This document shows positions 47,097-59,401 of a DNA stretch of 64,000 nucleotides, piece after piece (the stretch's first letter is position 1; the number at the start of each line of letters is the position of its first letter). The position numbers were made by a program, and so were the translations under genes. The stretch is from Branchiostoma floridae (lineage: Eukaryota; Chordata; Leptocardii; Amphioxiformes; Branchiostomatidae), in assembly GCF_000003815.2 (NCBI RefSeq), contig NC_049994.1, positions 11,939,376 to 12,003,375 on the forward strand, written 5' to 3'. The notes beneath the pieces were generated by a model. The model was given only the letters and a program-made list of their open reading frames with translations. It was not told the DNA's origin and did no database searches.

Positions 47097-47840
47097 CTCA
47101 TAACAAAAACAACAGTTCTCTGATACGCCATAATTGAATTATGAAGTCGTGCCTGCAAAAACTAGGCCGCAATAATGTAATTATTAGGCGTGGGCAGCCA
47201 TCAGAAATGGGTTAATGTAAAGACGTTTAAACAACAACAAAATATAGGCCGCGAAAATTGACAGGTATTAAGAGCAGTAAATCACAGTAATAAAGGTTTA
47301 ACGTTAACGTTATCTGTCTTTTTTTTGCTGTGGTCAAGAAATTTGATATTCCATGTCCATTTTCGCATATGAGATTCCTAATAGTCTGCGTTTGATTTAG
47401 ATCTGCTGCTATATATCCAAATAAATGATCTATATGATCTAAAATATTCCAAAAAGTATGCTTCATCTAGAACATACAAAGAAAAGTAAACGATTTAAAT
47501 TCCAAAAAGCTGACACTTACCAGCCTTGCAGTTGTCTCACCGCTGACTTTCTGTCTAGCGCGGCGTCCGATAATGAGCCCCGTGGAATGGCGTTTTCTTT
47601 CCTACCCTGGAAAGACAGGACCATTCTATTATCTACATCATCGATTACCGATTTTCTCAAAAGACATCTTCACAGAGATCAGGTCAAGTCAGATACTTGG
47701 TACAACAAAGGTTAAAGTCTGGGATGCTTGCACCTACATATACCGCTGGTCTTTATTGGTCTGGCAAACTATATTTTACAAGCGCTCAAAGCAATTACAG
47801 TGAGCAGATAGCTATAAGATTTGTAATGATAGAAACGTAC

Positions 47841-47942
47841 CTGATGTTCGGATATCGATGTGAAAAAGAAATATACCCTGTTGGCCCGGGCGCGCTGGTG
47901 TAATCTGCTGAGTCGACAAACGGACAATACGATAAAGCAAGC
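47841..47942 (-). other. Candidate non-coding first exon of gene B
   Basis: On the minus strand the sequence downstream of the TATA box reads to GAACATCAG followed by GTACGT, a near-consensus donor after 47841. Splicing from here to the acceptor at 46817 would give a ~1-kb 5'-UTR intron. The left boundary (about 47942) is estimated from TATA-to-start spacing. No in-frame coding is claimed. Confidence 0.45.
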
Positions 47943-47968
47943 AATCCACAAGGCGGTGGGAGAGCACG

Positions 47969-47976
47969 TTTATATA
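47969..47976 (-). promoter_or_regulatory. TATA box of gene B (candidate)
   Basis: TATATAAA on the minus strand, about 30 bp before the predicted start of the non-coding exon and followed by GC-rich sequence. Position and strand fit gene B; transcription itself was not tested. Confidence 0.45.
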
Positions 47977-47979
47977 GTA

Positions 47980-49715
47980 CCTAGATGTACGTGAAGCATT
48001 ACAGAATCATCCAGCCAATGACAGCAAACTTCTGACCGTTTGGACAGATTATCTGACCAATCACAGTAGCCGTCTTGAGTGTTGTCTAGGCAACGGCAAA
48101 TAGAAGCACCAGACGTGATAAGGCGGGTATGCTCGTCTAGCAAGCATCGTTAGCAAACAACAAACGAGTTGGAGAGACGTGTTTCTCATCGACATGAATG
48201 AGGGTACGGCTTTGAAGAGGTGCGTACGTGGGCTTCGCTCTGGCGCTTCAGCAGGCCGCAGACGTCATCACGACAAACCACCGGCCTCGTGATAAAGGTT
48301 TTAATTCATGGGGAGTAAGCTTCAAAACAAGTCTCCTGACAATGGCTGGCAAACAATGTAGTTTGGAAACGAATTTGAGTCATGGTTGCCGCTGAAAGAC
48401 ATGCGTGGCCTAAAACTGGTCTAGACTGCTCCCGACCTACCGCCAAACTTTGCTAGCTCAAGCCCCGGTTAGGCTAATGTAACATTTCGTCGTTCCCGAA
48501 AGCTGCCCGGCCGGGCCCCGGTTTTGGAACTGTTACGTAGGCTTAACACATAGCGAAGGTTGGCGGCAGGTTGGGAGCGGTATGGATAGTTTAATGCCAC
48601 GCTTTTTGCGCCAACCAAGTCCAAATCAATTTCCAACTGTGTCTCAAGCAGTACATGACTTATTCCCGACCGAGCCCCGAATGTTTTCTAGCCTTCTGAA
48701 AACCACCCCGGCCCGACCTCTAGCCGCTGACAATGCCGAATATCTCCCAACCGATTGCCAACGTTCTAACGAATTGAATTGGACATGAATTTGAAATGTT
48801 TCCAAGAAGGGCCATGTCCTTCTGTGTTTTTGGTTGTGTCGACGTCTAAGCCGGGGGTAGGTTGGAAACTAAAGATAGTTTGAGTAAGTCAGCAGTGGTT
48901 ACGGTGTGGTTAAAACGTAAGAGACAAAGTAGACTGATGAATTAATCCCTACCACCAACCAACCGATTCCAGACTTCCATCTACAGCCGAATGTATTGAA
49001 ATTATCAGAACGTTTGGCTGTTACAGCCGATCGACAGCTACCCAGGGCCGACCTACATGTAGCTTCCAAACCACCCTCAACATCAACCATGGTCTGGGGA
49101 AGGTCAGGAGGCCAGGTCTGGCCAGCTATGTGTAGCCGGGATATTTCAGGACTTTGGAACACAAACTAAAGAACAGGACATCCCTGAGATGGTTTGTACA
49201 TATAACAAGAAAAGAAACCAGGAAACCCAAGATGGCTTTCAAATACAAAACTAGTAAAAATCCGCATCAAAGCGAAGAAAGCAGGAAGCACTAACAAAGA
49301 AATGAAGAATAGACTAGCCTAACAGGTCCTTAAGTCTACATGGAATGCACCCAAGATGCAACTAAGATATGAAAAATAACTCTATCTTCCTTTGTCTCCT
49401 TCAGCAGCACTGTTCACCGCTGCAACTAACGAGGTCTCGAAAGGAGCTCGATCCTAGCGTGAGTTGTCGGGCATTCTTCATGCTGCCCAATTAAACAGCT
49501 TGTTAAGTCACTTCCATTGTGCTATACCGGAGACACAATAGGCTTAGGCCATGTTGATTTGATTATATGAATGGCATCTTCTAGGAACCTCAAATCTGTT
49601 GCGAGCGTGCGAATAAAAAAGTTTGGCCGGCCAAGAAAGTTGCCTTCACTATAAAATGTACATGGCTAGGAAAGTCCAATAAGTGACACGCAGAGTATAT
49701 CATGTTAAAAAGTTA
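47980..49715. other. Upstream of gene B, no gene seen
   Basis: GC-richer than average around 48.1-49.1 kb. No exon or repeat family recognised. Confidence 0.4.
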
Positions 49716-49719
49716 AACC

Positions 49720-49972
49720 CTTCCCGCGCCTGATGGTGCATAGGGCGGCGCCCATCTCTGTTTCCTCAGCCCTGGGCCACACAACGCAGTCACTACAGCA
49801 GGGGGTAGTGGTGTGTGTTCAACTTCCATACTCTTTCCCGAATGCTGAGTGCTAAGCAGAGAACGCAGCATGTACATTTTAAGTCTTTGGTATGACTCGG
49901 CCGGGGATCGAACTCAAGACCTACCGAATGAAAGGCTAACACTCTACCCACTAGGCCATTGCACCGGTCTTC
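49720..49972 (-). mobile_element. tRNA-derived SINE, well preserved
   Basis: Minus strand: GCAATGGCCTAGTGGGTAG (A box) and GTCTTGAGTTCGATCCCC (B box) with tRNA-like spacing, then CATACCAAAGACTT, AACACACACCACTACC and GGGCGCCGCCCTATGCACC. The diverged partner is 33465-33705. Confidence 0.8.
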
Positions 49973-50249
49973 TAATACCGAGCAAAATATTCTTCATTTT
50001 GGTCCTTTGCCCTTCTTCTTTGACCTTGGAATTGACGTCAGTATGTATTTTACGATATTGTTTGCAATCTACGCCATAAATATGTATGTCCTTATTTTGC
50101 AGCTGCTTTGTACGATTTACAGTATGGTTCAAAACTTTTTTTGATGCGCGTGCAAATGAAATGTCATGCATATAATCAAATCAACATGGCCTTAGGTATC
50201 AGTGTCTTTCGGCAATTATCAAAGATAATGATCTGGTAGGAAGTCCAAT

Positions 50250-53130
50250 AACTGCATTAACTGTTTTGTTGTTGTTGCGGTTTGGGATGCTGTGCGAAAA
50301 TCTTATTACCAATTACCATTTTGACATTTGAAAGCAGCCTTTGCAATCGCGCAAAATACACATAACAGACTTTGTTATAACTTGATTAAGATGCAAATTT
50401 GATTACTTTGCTTTTCTGCATTAGTTGTTGGTCTCATAAATGTAAGTGAATTAACTTCGAATTCTTTGTGACAAGTGTGCGGATGGTAATGAAATATAAG
50501 TACAAAGTCGTCTCATCATCAAAAAACCTAAGACACACGTGTTTATATGCCCACGTGTTTATCCTTGCGTCATATTCTGATCATGTTCATAAATGTATTT
50601 AGAATTGTGGTAACAAGAAACAGTGGTTAAATACTTTGGGAACTGGATATCTGAAAGCGAGCGGAAACATCTCAAAAGAGGAACCGAAACAACGATACAT
50701 AAAAGCAAAGAAATACATAAAAGAAAAAAAAGAAAGGTAATGAACAGGATGTGATGCCGAATTTCCATTGCCGCCTACACTCAGCAAGGAAAGATGGCCT
50801 GTGGCCTCCGGTCCCACAGTGACTCAAGTTCTTAAGAAAGGCTACTTGATTTAAGTATCCGAGAGGTACATGTCGGCATGTTTTTAAGTGCAATACCTGC
50901 ATCAACTATTCTGTTTTGTAGTTCTGGTTGCGGTTTTGGATGCCGTGCGAAAGTCTTTTTACCAATTACCATCTTGCATTTGAAACCAACCTTTGCAATC
51001 AAACGAAATACATATAAAGTGTGAGTAGTCGGCCCACCCAATAACCAATAAAAGACTTTGTTATAACTCAGATGGTTCAGATGCAAATCTAATTAGTTTG
51101 CTATCCTGCATGAGTTGTTGTTCTCGTGAATGTAAGTGAATTACCTTCTTTGTGACAAGCGTGCGGATGGCAATGAAATATCAGAACAAAGTCTCGTCAT
51201 CAAAGAGCCTATTAGTAAGAATCACGCGTGAGCATGCCTACGTGCTTGTTCACGCGTAGTTTTAATGAACATATTCACAAATGCATGTAAGGGGTGGCAA
51301 CGAGAAACGGTGGTCATATACTTTAAGAAAGGGATATCTGGCAGCGGACACCTTTCAAAAGAGAAACTGAAACAACAAAACGTTGATATAAATAATTAGG
51401 AAGTTTATTTGCAAGTTCGTGGCCGAGGGCTAATTACAAGTACATGTACATGGTAAGAAGATAGTAGATATACAAGTGATAATGAACAATATTCTACTGT
51501 AATACTAGTGTTGCTATTTCTAAACAGGTTGGGGTTGACTTCTTTTTTGGAAGCAGAAGGAGGCGAAAAGCCCCACCTTTTCTAAATTTGTGCGTTCTGC
51601 GATTTCAAGAGAAAAATGGCTTTCTGTTCGTCTGTCAATGTGGGGAAGTTCGGATAAATTTTACAAATTCTTTCACACGCTGGTAATCTCTTATAAAAAC
51701 AATGAGCAGAATATGATCACGACGGTCCATTGCCGCCTGTACTCAGCAAAGACGAACGGCCTGTGTTCAAACCTCTTGTAACGCTTTCTTCCACTTTGGT
51801 TCAGACGTTTCAAGCTAATGTCTCACTGGAATGTAGCACGTTGGCGGCGTCTTGAATTGGCTTTCTGTTACCCTTTATAATGTAATATCCTGCAAAACTT
51901 AAGAAGTATAACTAAAAGGCAACAAAACAGATAGAGCGTGAAAACGTCCGTTTTATTATTTCGTATCGAGGAAATCTGTTGAGCGCTTTGTCAAATAACT
52001 CCGCCACTGTGACGCTGCGAACTTGCTTCTGTGAGATATTGGTTTGTTTTATAAGCCTGTTGTGGTTTAAGTATCAGTGTTTTATCGTACTGCACAGTTC
52101 TTCAGTGCCACAGTGCCTCAAGTTCTGAAGAGAAAACGTCAACTGATTAAGTATCCGAGAGGTACGTGCCGGCATGTTTTTAAGTGCAATACTTGCATCA
52201 ACTGTTCTGTTTTGTAGTTCCGGTTGCGGTTTTGGATGCCGTGCGAAAGTCTTTCTACCAATTACCATTTTGACATTTGAAACCAGCCTTTGGAATCACA
52301 AGAAATACATATAAAGTGTGAGTAGTCGACCCACCCAATTACCAATAAAAGACTTTGTTATAACTTGGTTCAGATGCAAATTTAATTAGTTTGCTATCCT
52401 GCATGAGTTGTTGTTCTCGCGAATGTAAGTGAATTACCTTCTTTGTGACAAGCGTGCGGATGGCAATGAAATATCAGACTAAAGTCTCGTCATCAAAGAG
52501 CCTATTAGTAAGAATCACGCGTGAGCATGCCTACGTGCTTGTCCTTGAGTCATATTCATGAACATATTTATAAATGCATGAAGGGGTGGCTACGAAAAAA
52601 CGGTGGTTAGATACTTTAAGGCAATGACAATGAAAAAGAAAGTGATATCTGGTAGCAAAAATTTTCAAAAGAGGAACGGAAACAACGAAAGGTAGACATA
52701 AAAACAAGGAACAGGATCCGATGCCAACGGTCCATTGCCGCCTGCACTCATCAGCATGGATAAACGGCCTGTGGTCAAACCGTCTGTAACACTACCTTCC
52801 ACTTTGTTCCAAACACTTCAAGCAGATATCTCACAGCAGCACGCTGACTGTGTATTTCTGTTATTTGATTTCTGTTACTTTATAATGCAAAGCTTAAAGG
52901 TATGACAAAAACGCAATAAAACACACCAAGCGCAAAAAGATCCGTTTTGTATGAAGGAAATTTGTTGAGCGCTCTGTCAAATAAATCCGCCGAATCAACG
53001 TTGCAAACTTGCGCAAGCTTCTGTGAGATGTCCGCTTTAGTTTATCGGTTTGTTTTATAAGCCTGTTAAGGTTTTATCATTAGTGTTTTATCGTACTGCA
53101 CAATTCTTTGCAAACAAACGGTGCCGCAGT
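50250..53130 (+). repeat. Three-copy tandem repeat of a ~0.65-0.95-kb unit
   Basis: Anchor GGATGC(C/T)GTGCGAAA at 50285, 50938 and 52234. Each copy continues through TTACCAATTACCAT, AAAGACTTTGTTATAACT, GCGTGCGGATGG and, near its end, CCATTGCCGCCT. Copy 2 is lengthened by about 300 unique bases (51385-51690). The later part of copies 2 and 3 resembles the interior of the ACCGGTG MITE family, hinting that an old MITE is part of the unit. Confidence 0.8.
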
Positions 53131-53134
53131 GCCT

Positions 53135-56100
53135 CAAGTGCTTCAACAAAACAATGAGAAACCACCATGATGAATTGACCGTAGGATGTAGTGTCGTCAT
53201 TCCAATTAGTTGGTTCATCGATTGTACAGTCAAGATCAATGTACGTGTTGACTTGGGTAAAGAACATCCAGATACCCACATCCATTATGTTATATTGATG
53301 TTGCGCAAACAGTTTTCCTTCTTCTACCAAAACCAATATCAGAATCATCAGAAGTACCAACATCGTTTTTGAAGACAAAATAAAAATCACTTAAGGATCT
53401 GTATGGTTTGGATTAACAAATGATATCAAGGATATCTAATCTAGTGAAGCCTAAAACTAGTTGACAGCCACATGTTTGGAAAGAATTACACATCTTTTTG
53501 TAGTATCAAGTTGACGAATTGAAAGGTTTTTTTTCTCCCAATGATCCATAGCAGGCTCTGAATGCCGCTTTCCTTACATTTGCCGCCATCACTTTCAACT
53601 CATGAGCACAATCTCTCCAAGCGCTAAGCGTCAGCATTTCTGTCATTAAAGGGCATCTGCTAAAACTGGCAATCGGTGGGCAGTTGTCAGTATAATCAGC
53701 GGAATTTAGCGCTCACTGCCGGCCACAAATTGTACCCGGGCGTACGTTTCTCACCGTTAAATCCAGATCTAGGGTCGAACCCCCACCAAAAGGTTAGGAG
53801 GTGAAGTGTCAGATGAACTGTATGATCTAGAAGTTAAATTGCCATCCTCCAGACGACACACTGCCCTATTCGCTTATTAGAGATAACAGAAACCATCACA
53901 TTCAACCCCGCGCCATTTGGCAATAGCGAACTAGCGTTGTGGATGTCACTCTTTACCTTTGACTAAATGTATGTGGAAAAGATTACTTCCAACTCCCATT
54001 ATTCTTATAAAGGGGTCCCCTCCATTTCATTTGACAGCGAACGTTGAGCGAGCGTACAGCGACTAGGATTGGATTTGTGTTACCCTTGATTTCATAATTT
54101 GAATATCATGCAATATATGATTCTAAAGACACCCAGACACAACACGTAAGCCCGTTCACTGTCGTTCAAATTTCTTGAGCGATCAGTCAAAAATTTAGTC
54201 ACTCATAGTGTTCAAAGCCTTCAGTGCAAAGGGGAAGGCAATCTTTTTTTTTTACTTAATTCTACATGATCCAAATGTAAAATACTTTGCAAAATTGTAC
54301 AACGACGAATTTCATTTTTCTTTTATTTACGTTTGTTCGAAACGAGCTAAACCTGAACTCAGATACAGATGCCTTATTTTGCAAGGAACCTTCAGTGTTT
54401 CAGATGTGACTAAATAAATAAATGCTACTACGTTAACTGATGTTGATTATCTCTTTGAGCTGCCAACAGAAAACACAAATCTATTTAGACAGCCACGTCA
54501 TAGCCACTAGAGCTTATATCCTCTGCAAATGGAATTTGGGAAAACATAATGGCGAGGAAATCACATAGATGGAAATATCATCTCCGTTGCAAACAAATGT
54601 CCTGTTTTATTTTAACTCTGATATTATATAACATGCCTGTCTCAGCTCATGAAAGAACGGATGGACTGAAATCATTGCTTCATCTTATTTTGAAAAAGAT
54701 GGGAGAGTATATTAACGAGCATGAAATATTCCATTGCCCGGCGTCCATTGCAATTCTAGTTCCAGCTAGTCCAGTCCTCATAGTCCAGCGACATAGCTGA
54801 AAAACTACGCAATTTTTTTCCCAAAAAGCACCATTTTTTTCACATATGCAGTTGAATGTATTTTAAATACAATTATATGTGGAGGCATCTCAACTTATGC
54901 CCAGAATTGATTTTATGGCATTTTTGGAGCATTTATAGACCAAAAATGTATATCTGATACAGTGGAAGTCGTTAGAGGAGGGAGACGGAGCCATAATAGG
55001 ACTGAATAGAAAGCCGCACGAATATTTGCTACAGCCGTGCAGTGTACTTTCCAACAGCATTTCCGACATTGAGATACGGCTGCGTATACTAACCGATCCA
55101 TTTTTCAACATAGGCTCACTCAGTTCAAACATCTGCTGTCAATACTTGACAGATTGCTTAGTCTTGTTGGACGTCATGCATTATTCCCTTTATGGTACAA
55201 CAAGCGCAGAGGACGAAGAAAGGTTATCGGTTTCTCAACTGTTGGGGTCCTAAGTTCGTAAGAATAAAGCTGTGAAGATAATTACATGCCATTCCACAAA
55301 TGTATAATCAAGGTTTTACCTGTAATATACATTTACCAAAGATTCTTTTTAAAAGTATTACCTTACCGCCAATAATGAAGGTATCAAAAGAGCACAAGAA
55401 CTTGAAAGAAGTTTAAAAGTGCACTTAGAATACGTTTTCTTTCGAAGACTCGCCCTTGTCTAGGGCATAATAAGGAATCTATGAAATTATCGATGAGAAA
55501 ATGGATCCATCCCATCCGTCTTGCTTTGTGTACATCCTACATACTCTTTGCATACCTCTTACACTTACTGGTGTGTTATGGCTTCGGGCGGTTTGTGGGT
55601 GATATGAAGCGAAATAGAAAAGGAAATAATCCGACAAGCAACGATATTTGCATGATGAGAAAAGAAAAGGAGATAAAGGTATTCTTGAAATACAGCTGTC
55701 GTCTTATCTAAGCAACATCAGAGCAAGTGTTGCTTTGAAGCCGCTTTGAAGGAAAAAAGCAATTGACTTTGGTTAATAGCATACAACATGTGTGCTTGAA
55801 CATAATCTACTTGATGGGGGAACATATAGATTGGTAATGCAAATTTCTACTCTTGTCAAATGACTTGTAGAAAATTTGTTATTACTTTTAATAAAATCCT
55901 TATGGTTTCTGAGTATTGTAGGGTTTTTCGAGGGTTCAAGCTCTACTTTACAATGTAATGATGTAGGGTAGAAGTAGCTTTGAGATGGTCCTTTCCTAAA
56001 GCATATCTACATTGAAAATTCCATTTTTTTGCAGGTGAGGTACATGTCGATGGAATATTATATGGTGTGTGTGTTTGTAATTGTATCCTTTGAAGTACAT

Positions 56101-58380
56101 TTCATTATTTTGTTTAAGTTAAATGCAGCAGCTATGAATGTACATATAATAGAAGTTATCAGAACACTGTATTTTCTCATAGAAACTAATCATACCCATA
56201 CATCATAAAGGACTTTGCCCTATACTCACAATAACAGAATGTCTTGATGATTCTTAAACTACTTGGTTAGTACAAATATTTTTTCTGTTTACGACCCATG
56301 TCATATATATATATAGCTGGCTAGTTACAGTGTACATATTGAGTGCATCTATGCACAAAACTTTAAAAGATTCAGATTACTTTCAGCGTATCCTAAGAGA
56401 ACCTTCTAATTACTTTGTCATGTGCTACGAGGCTGGCCGACAAATTGTGTTTACCACATCTGACTTAACTTGATTAAACGGTGATACATTGCACACAAAT
56501 ATTACATGTTAGGTAATCGCGCTTTTGCAATCAAATGAGAGGACTGACAAATCTATTTCCAAACTCATCCATTAGTTTTTCATTACACTCTAATGTGGCA
56601 CATACGGTTAATATGCCTCAGTGGACATGTGGCGATACCAAAATTGCTTAAGACATGCACATACATGTACTAATGTAAAAGATTAAGACCTGAGGTGAAG
56701 TAAAGGACATATTTTCCCTCACTCTATGATCATATATAGATTCCATTCTGCAAAAGAGGTGACATTGAGTTAGAGGATATAGAAAGTTTTGTGGCTCCCA
56801 ACATAACTTGTTGTTGGTGGGATAGAACTCTACAAGATTACACACTCAGGTAGATAAAGTTGAACGAACGTATATTTTAATGATGCTCTTCAATTAATAC
56901 CATTCCAGATCTCTCCTGCTGGATCGCTTAAGAGTTTCAAAAGCCACTTGAGGGCGTAATTACGGGCGATAATGTCGTCATTACGTCAGTAAGCGATGGT
57001 AAGAACCCAATTGAACATTGTGTGATAGAAATCTTCATACTTGACTGAAGCAGATAAAGTGATATTTTTTTCAATTTCAATTTCTTTGATAAATCAACTT
57101 GCATATTAAGTAATATTATATCTAACATGTGCCCCCAAATATGTATTGTAACCTACAAGATCATAAACTTGCGAATATGTCAACCATGATATTGGTTACC
57201 TTAGGTTTGAATAGCCATTGCACGGGCGCACACATGGGCGAAGTAATTGGTCATCATCTATTGCCAAAGGATGAGTAGCCAAAATTGCCCTTTCGTGTAT
57301 CGCACGATATTGAATCTCATTTTTTACTATCAGAAAAGGGATGTCATCCAGATACAATCTTAGTCTTTTTCCCCACTAAGAAGATACAGTAGAAGCTGTT
57401 TAATTGCACACCCCAATTGCCAGCATACAATGTATATGGTGCAATTATCCAGGTAGTGCAACAAAGCAGGATGTGTGATTCTTTGCAATTAACAGAAGTC
57501 TATCCATATTGTGCAATAAATTAATTGTCATTAGTGAAACAGAGTACTTTACTCTTGTGTTATTTGATGTACATGTCTTGTTCATCACCCGGCATTGAGA
57601 GTCCAATTGCTGTTCATACAAATGTCATACATACTTTCATTAAAAGACTTTTAAGTCTGATGTAACTCTTCTGATGTAAGATCCTTAGCTTTCGGGATAC
57701 CATATGCATACGAAATAATTTTTTTTTAAATTTCTGTTATCAAGAGGCCAATTGATGTTTATCCAGATGTCAAAAATAAATCACAGTTTGATAAAAAGAT
57801 CTATGTTTAGATTCACCAGATATGCTGCTCAAATGGTATGGAATTTTGGCATGTTTAATGTTTTGTTTACCATAAATACTTATCTGTCGTATCAAACGTA
57901 TATACTAGCAACTTGAAGATACTTGCAACTATCTTGGTCTGTTTCCTTTGTTGGACGATGCTTTTGATATTGGAGAAGAACACCCTGCAGTCTAGTCACG
58001 TATGATGTCATACGGGTCTGAGCTTCCTGTGGAGTTTAATGTGTCTGTGGGTCAAATTACCAAGCAGAGCATGAGAAAGGTCACTACATGGGGTATGCTT
58101 CTATATTGCAGTTGCACTGGCCCAAGAAATATACTTCAAGACCTTCATCATGTATGTTCGGCCTGTGCTTAACAGGTTGCTTGTTCGAGGAAAGTTAGAA
58201 GATGAAGGAAACATGGGATCGTCGACCTGTCCAATAGAATATGCATCAGTCAGAATCTGATGAACTATTTCTAAGCGTTAAGCAGATAACGTTCGACAGT
58301 CTCTATCTTATTGTTCTGCAGTAGTTGTTGTTTTTATATACATCTTGTGCCTCCAAAACAAACTTCCTCTGTAACAACAC
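53135..58380. other. Gene-free stretch
   Basis: No recognised exon or repeat. A 100-codon minus-strand frame (53390-53088) begins with a strongly hydrophobic segment (LVLLMILILVLV) but overlaps the tandem repeat edge and matches nothing I know. Confidence 0.4.
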
Positions 58381-58383
58381 GTT

Positions 58384-58587
58384 TTGTCATTTCCATGGAA
58401 GCAAATCATCCTTTTTCATAACCCACCTCTTAGGAGGAAGTTCCACGCTGAAAGCTACTTTCCTAGGACTGCATCGTTATGGAAGAAGCTTCGACGGAAT
58501 TGCGTCCCTGTGGGGTACAATCTAAAACTTTTCGAGTCAAGGGTAAACGAACATCTGTCTTCAGAATCCAGTACTGTAATCCCATGA
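58384..58587 (+). pseudogene. Non-LTR retrotransposon C-terminal relic
   Basis: The frame reads FHAESYFPRTASLWKKL, then CVPVGYNLKLFESRVNEHL. The (S)(F/Y)FPRTA.LWN.LP...V....L..FK..V..HL pattern is, from memory, the usual C terminus of LINE reverse-transcriptase proteins. No upstream reverse-transcriptase domain remains, so this is a 5'-truncated insertion. Confidence 0.6.
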
Positions 58588-58740
58588 GCCCCAAGTGGAC
58601 CCATGAGCCTTGTTATGTGGTGAACCATAAGTAGAAAATAAAATCGCTGTCATACGACGTTGTGATACTGGTATAACTAAGAAAACAAGCATCAATTGGC
58701 TATTTGTGGGTTGGAAAATGAATTTGGGAGTATAGACCGT

Positions 58741-59330
58741 TTTATGTTAAAAAGGGAACTTTAAAGGGTCATTTGAGGCCGTAGCAAAGGTTCGATGTTA
58801 CCTCATTGTCTTTTCCACATTATAAAAGTTGTTCCGTAAAAGGTCTCTGATATGACGTTTTTTCGTGAACTACTAGAGACGCCGGTGAAGGAGGTTAATC
58901 GTTGCTCTTATTCGCATTCTGTAACAGTATGGAACACGACATCATTACCGTGAAAATGCCCACCGCGCAATGGGATTTCAGTTTAGGAGCATGTGGAAGA
59001 CATGTGGCGCCAGATCTGGCGACGGTGGTGCAAATAGCTAGTGTTTATGTTACAAAAATGGAACTATAAAGAGTCATTTGAGGCCATTGCAGCAGTAGGT
59101 TGTTATCTTATCGTCTATTCCATATCATAGGAAGCCGTTTTATGTTAAAAAGGGAACTTTATAGGGTCATTTGAGGCCGTAGCGAAGGTTCGATGTTACC
59201 TCATTGTCTTTTCCACATTATAAGTACTAGGCATTTTATGTTAAAAAATAAACTTTGAAGGGCCATTTGAGGCCTGTAGCGAAGGTAAGTTGTTACCGTA
59301 TAGTCTATGCCATATTATAGGAAGGCAGAT
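58741..59330 (+). repeat. ~94-bp tandem repeat, three adjacent copies plus one 300 bp upstream
   Basis: TTTATGTTA..AA..GGAACTTTA(A/T)AGGGTCATTTGAGG-type units start at 58741, 59044, 59138 and 59235. Conserved stretches are TTATGTTA, CATTTGAGGCC and TCCA(C/T)AT(T/C)AT. Confidence 0.8.
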
Positions 59331-59401
59331 GCAGAGCCCATACGTCTCTATGCACTGACTTTAACCTCTCCCACTCACATTACAAGTATGTACATTTAGA
59401 C

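Noticed and set aside
49905-49972. Possible tRNA gene (good A and B boxes)
   Set aside because: The B box continues directly into a body shared with 33465-33705 and the cloverleaf is imperfect, so it is the head of a SINE.
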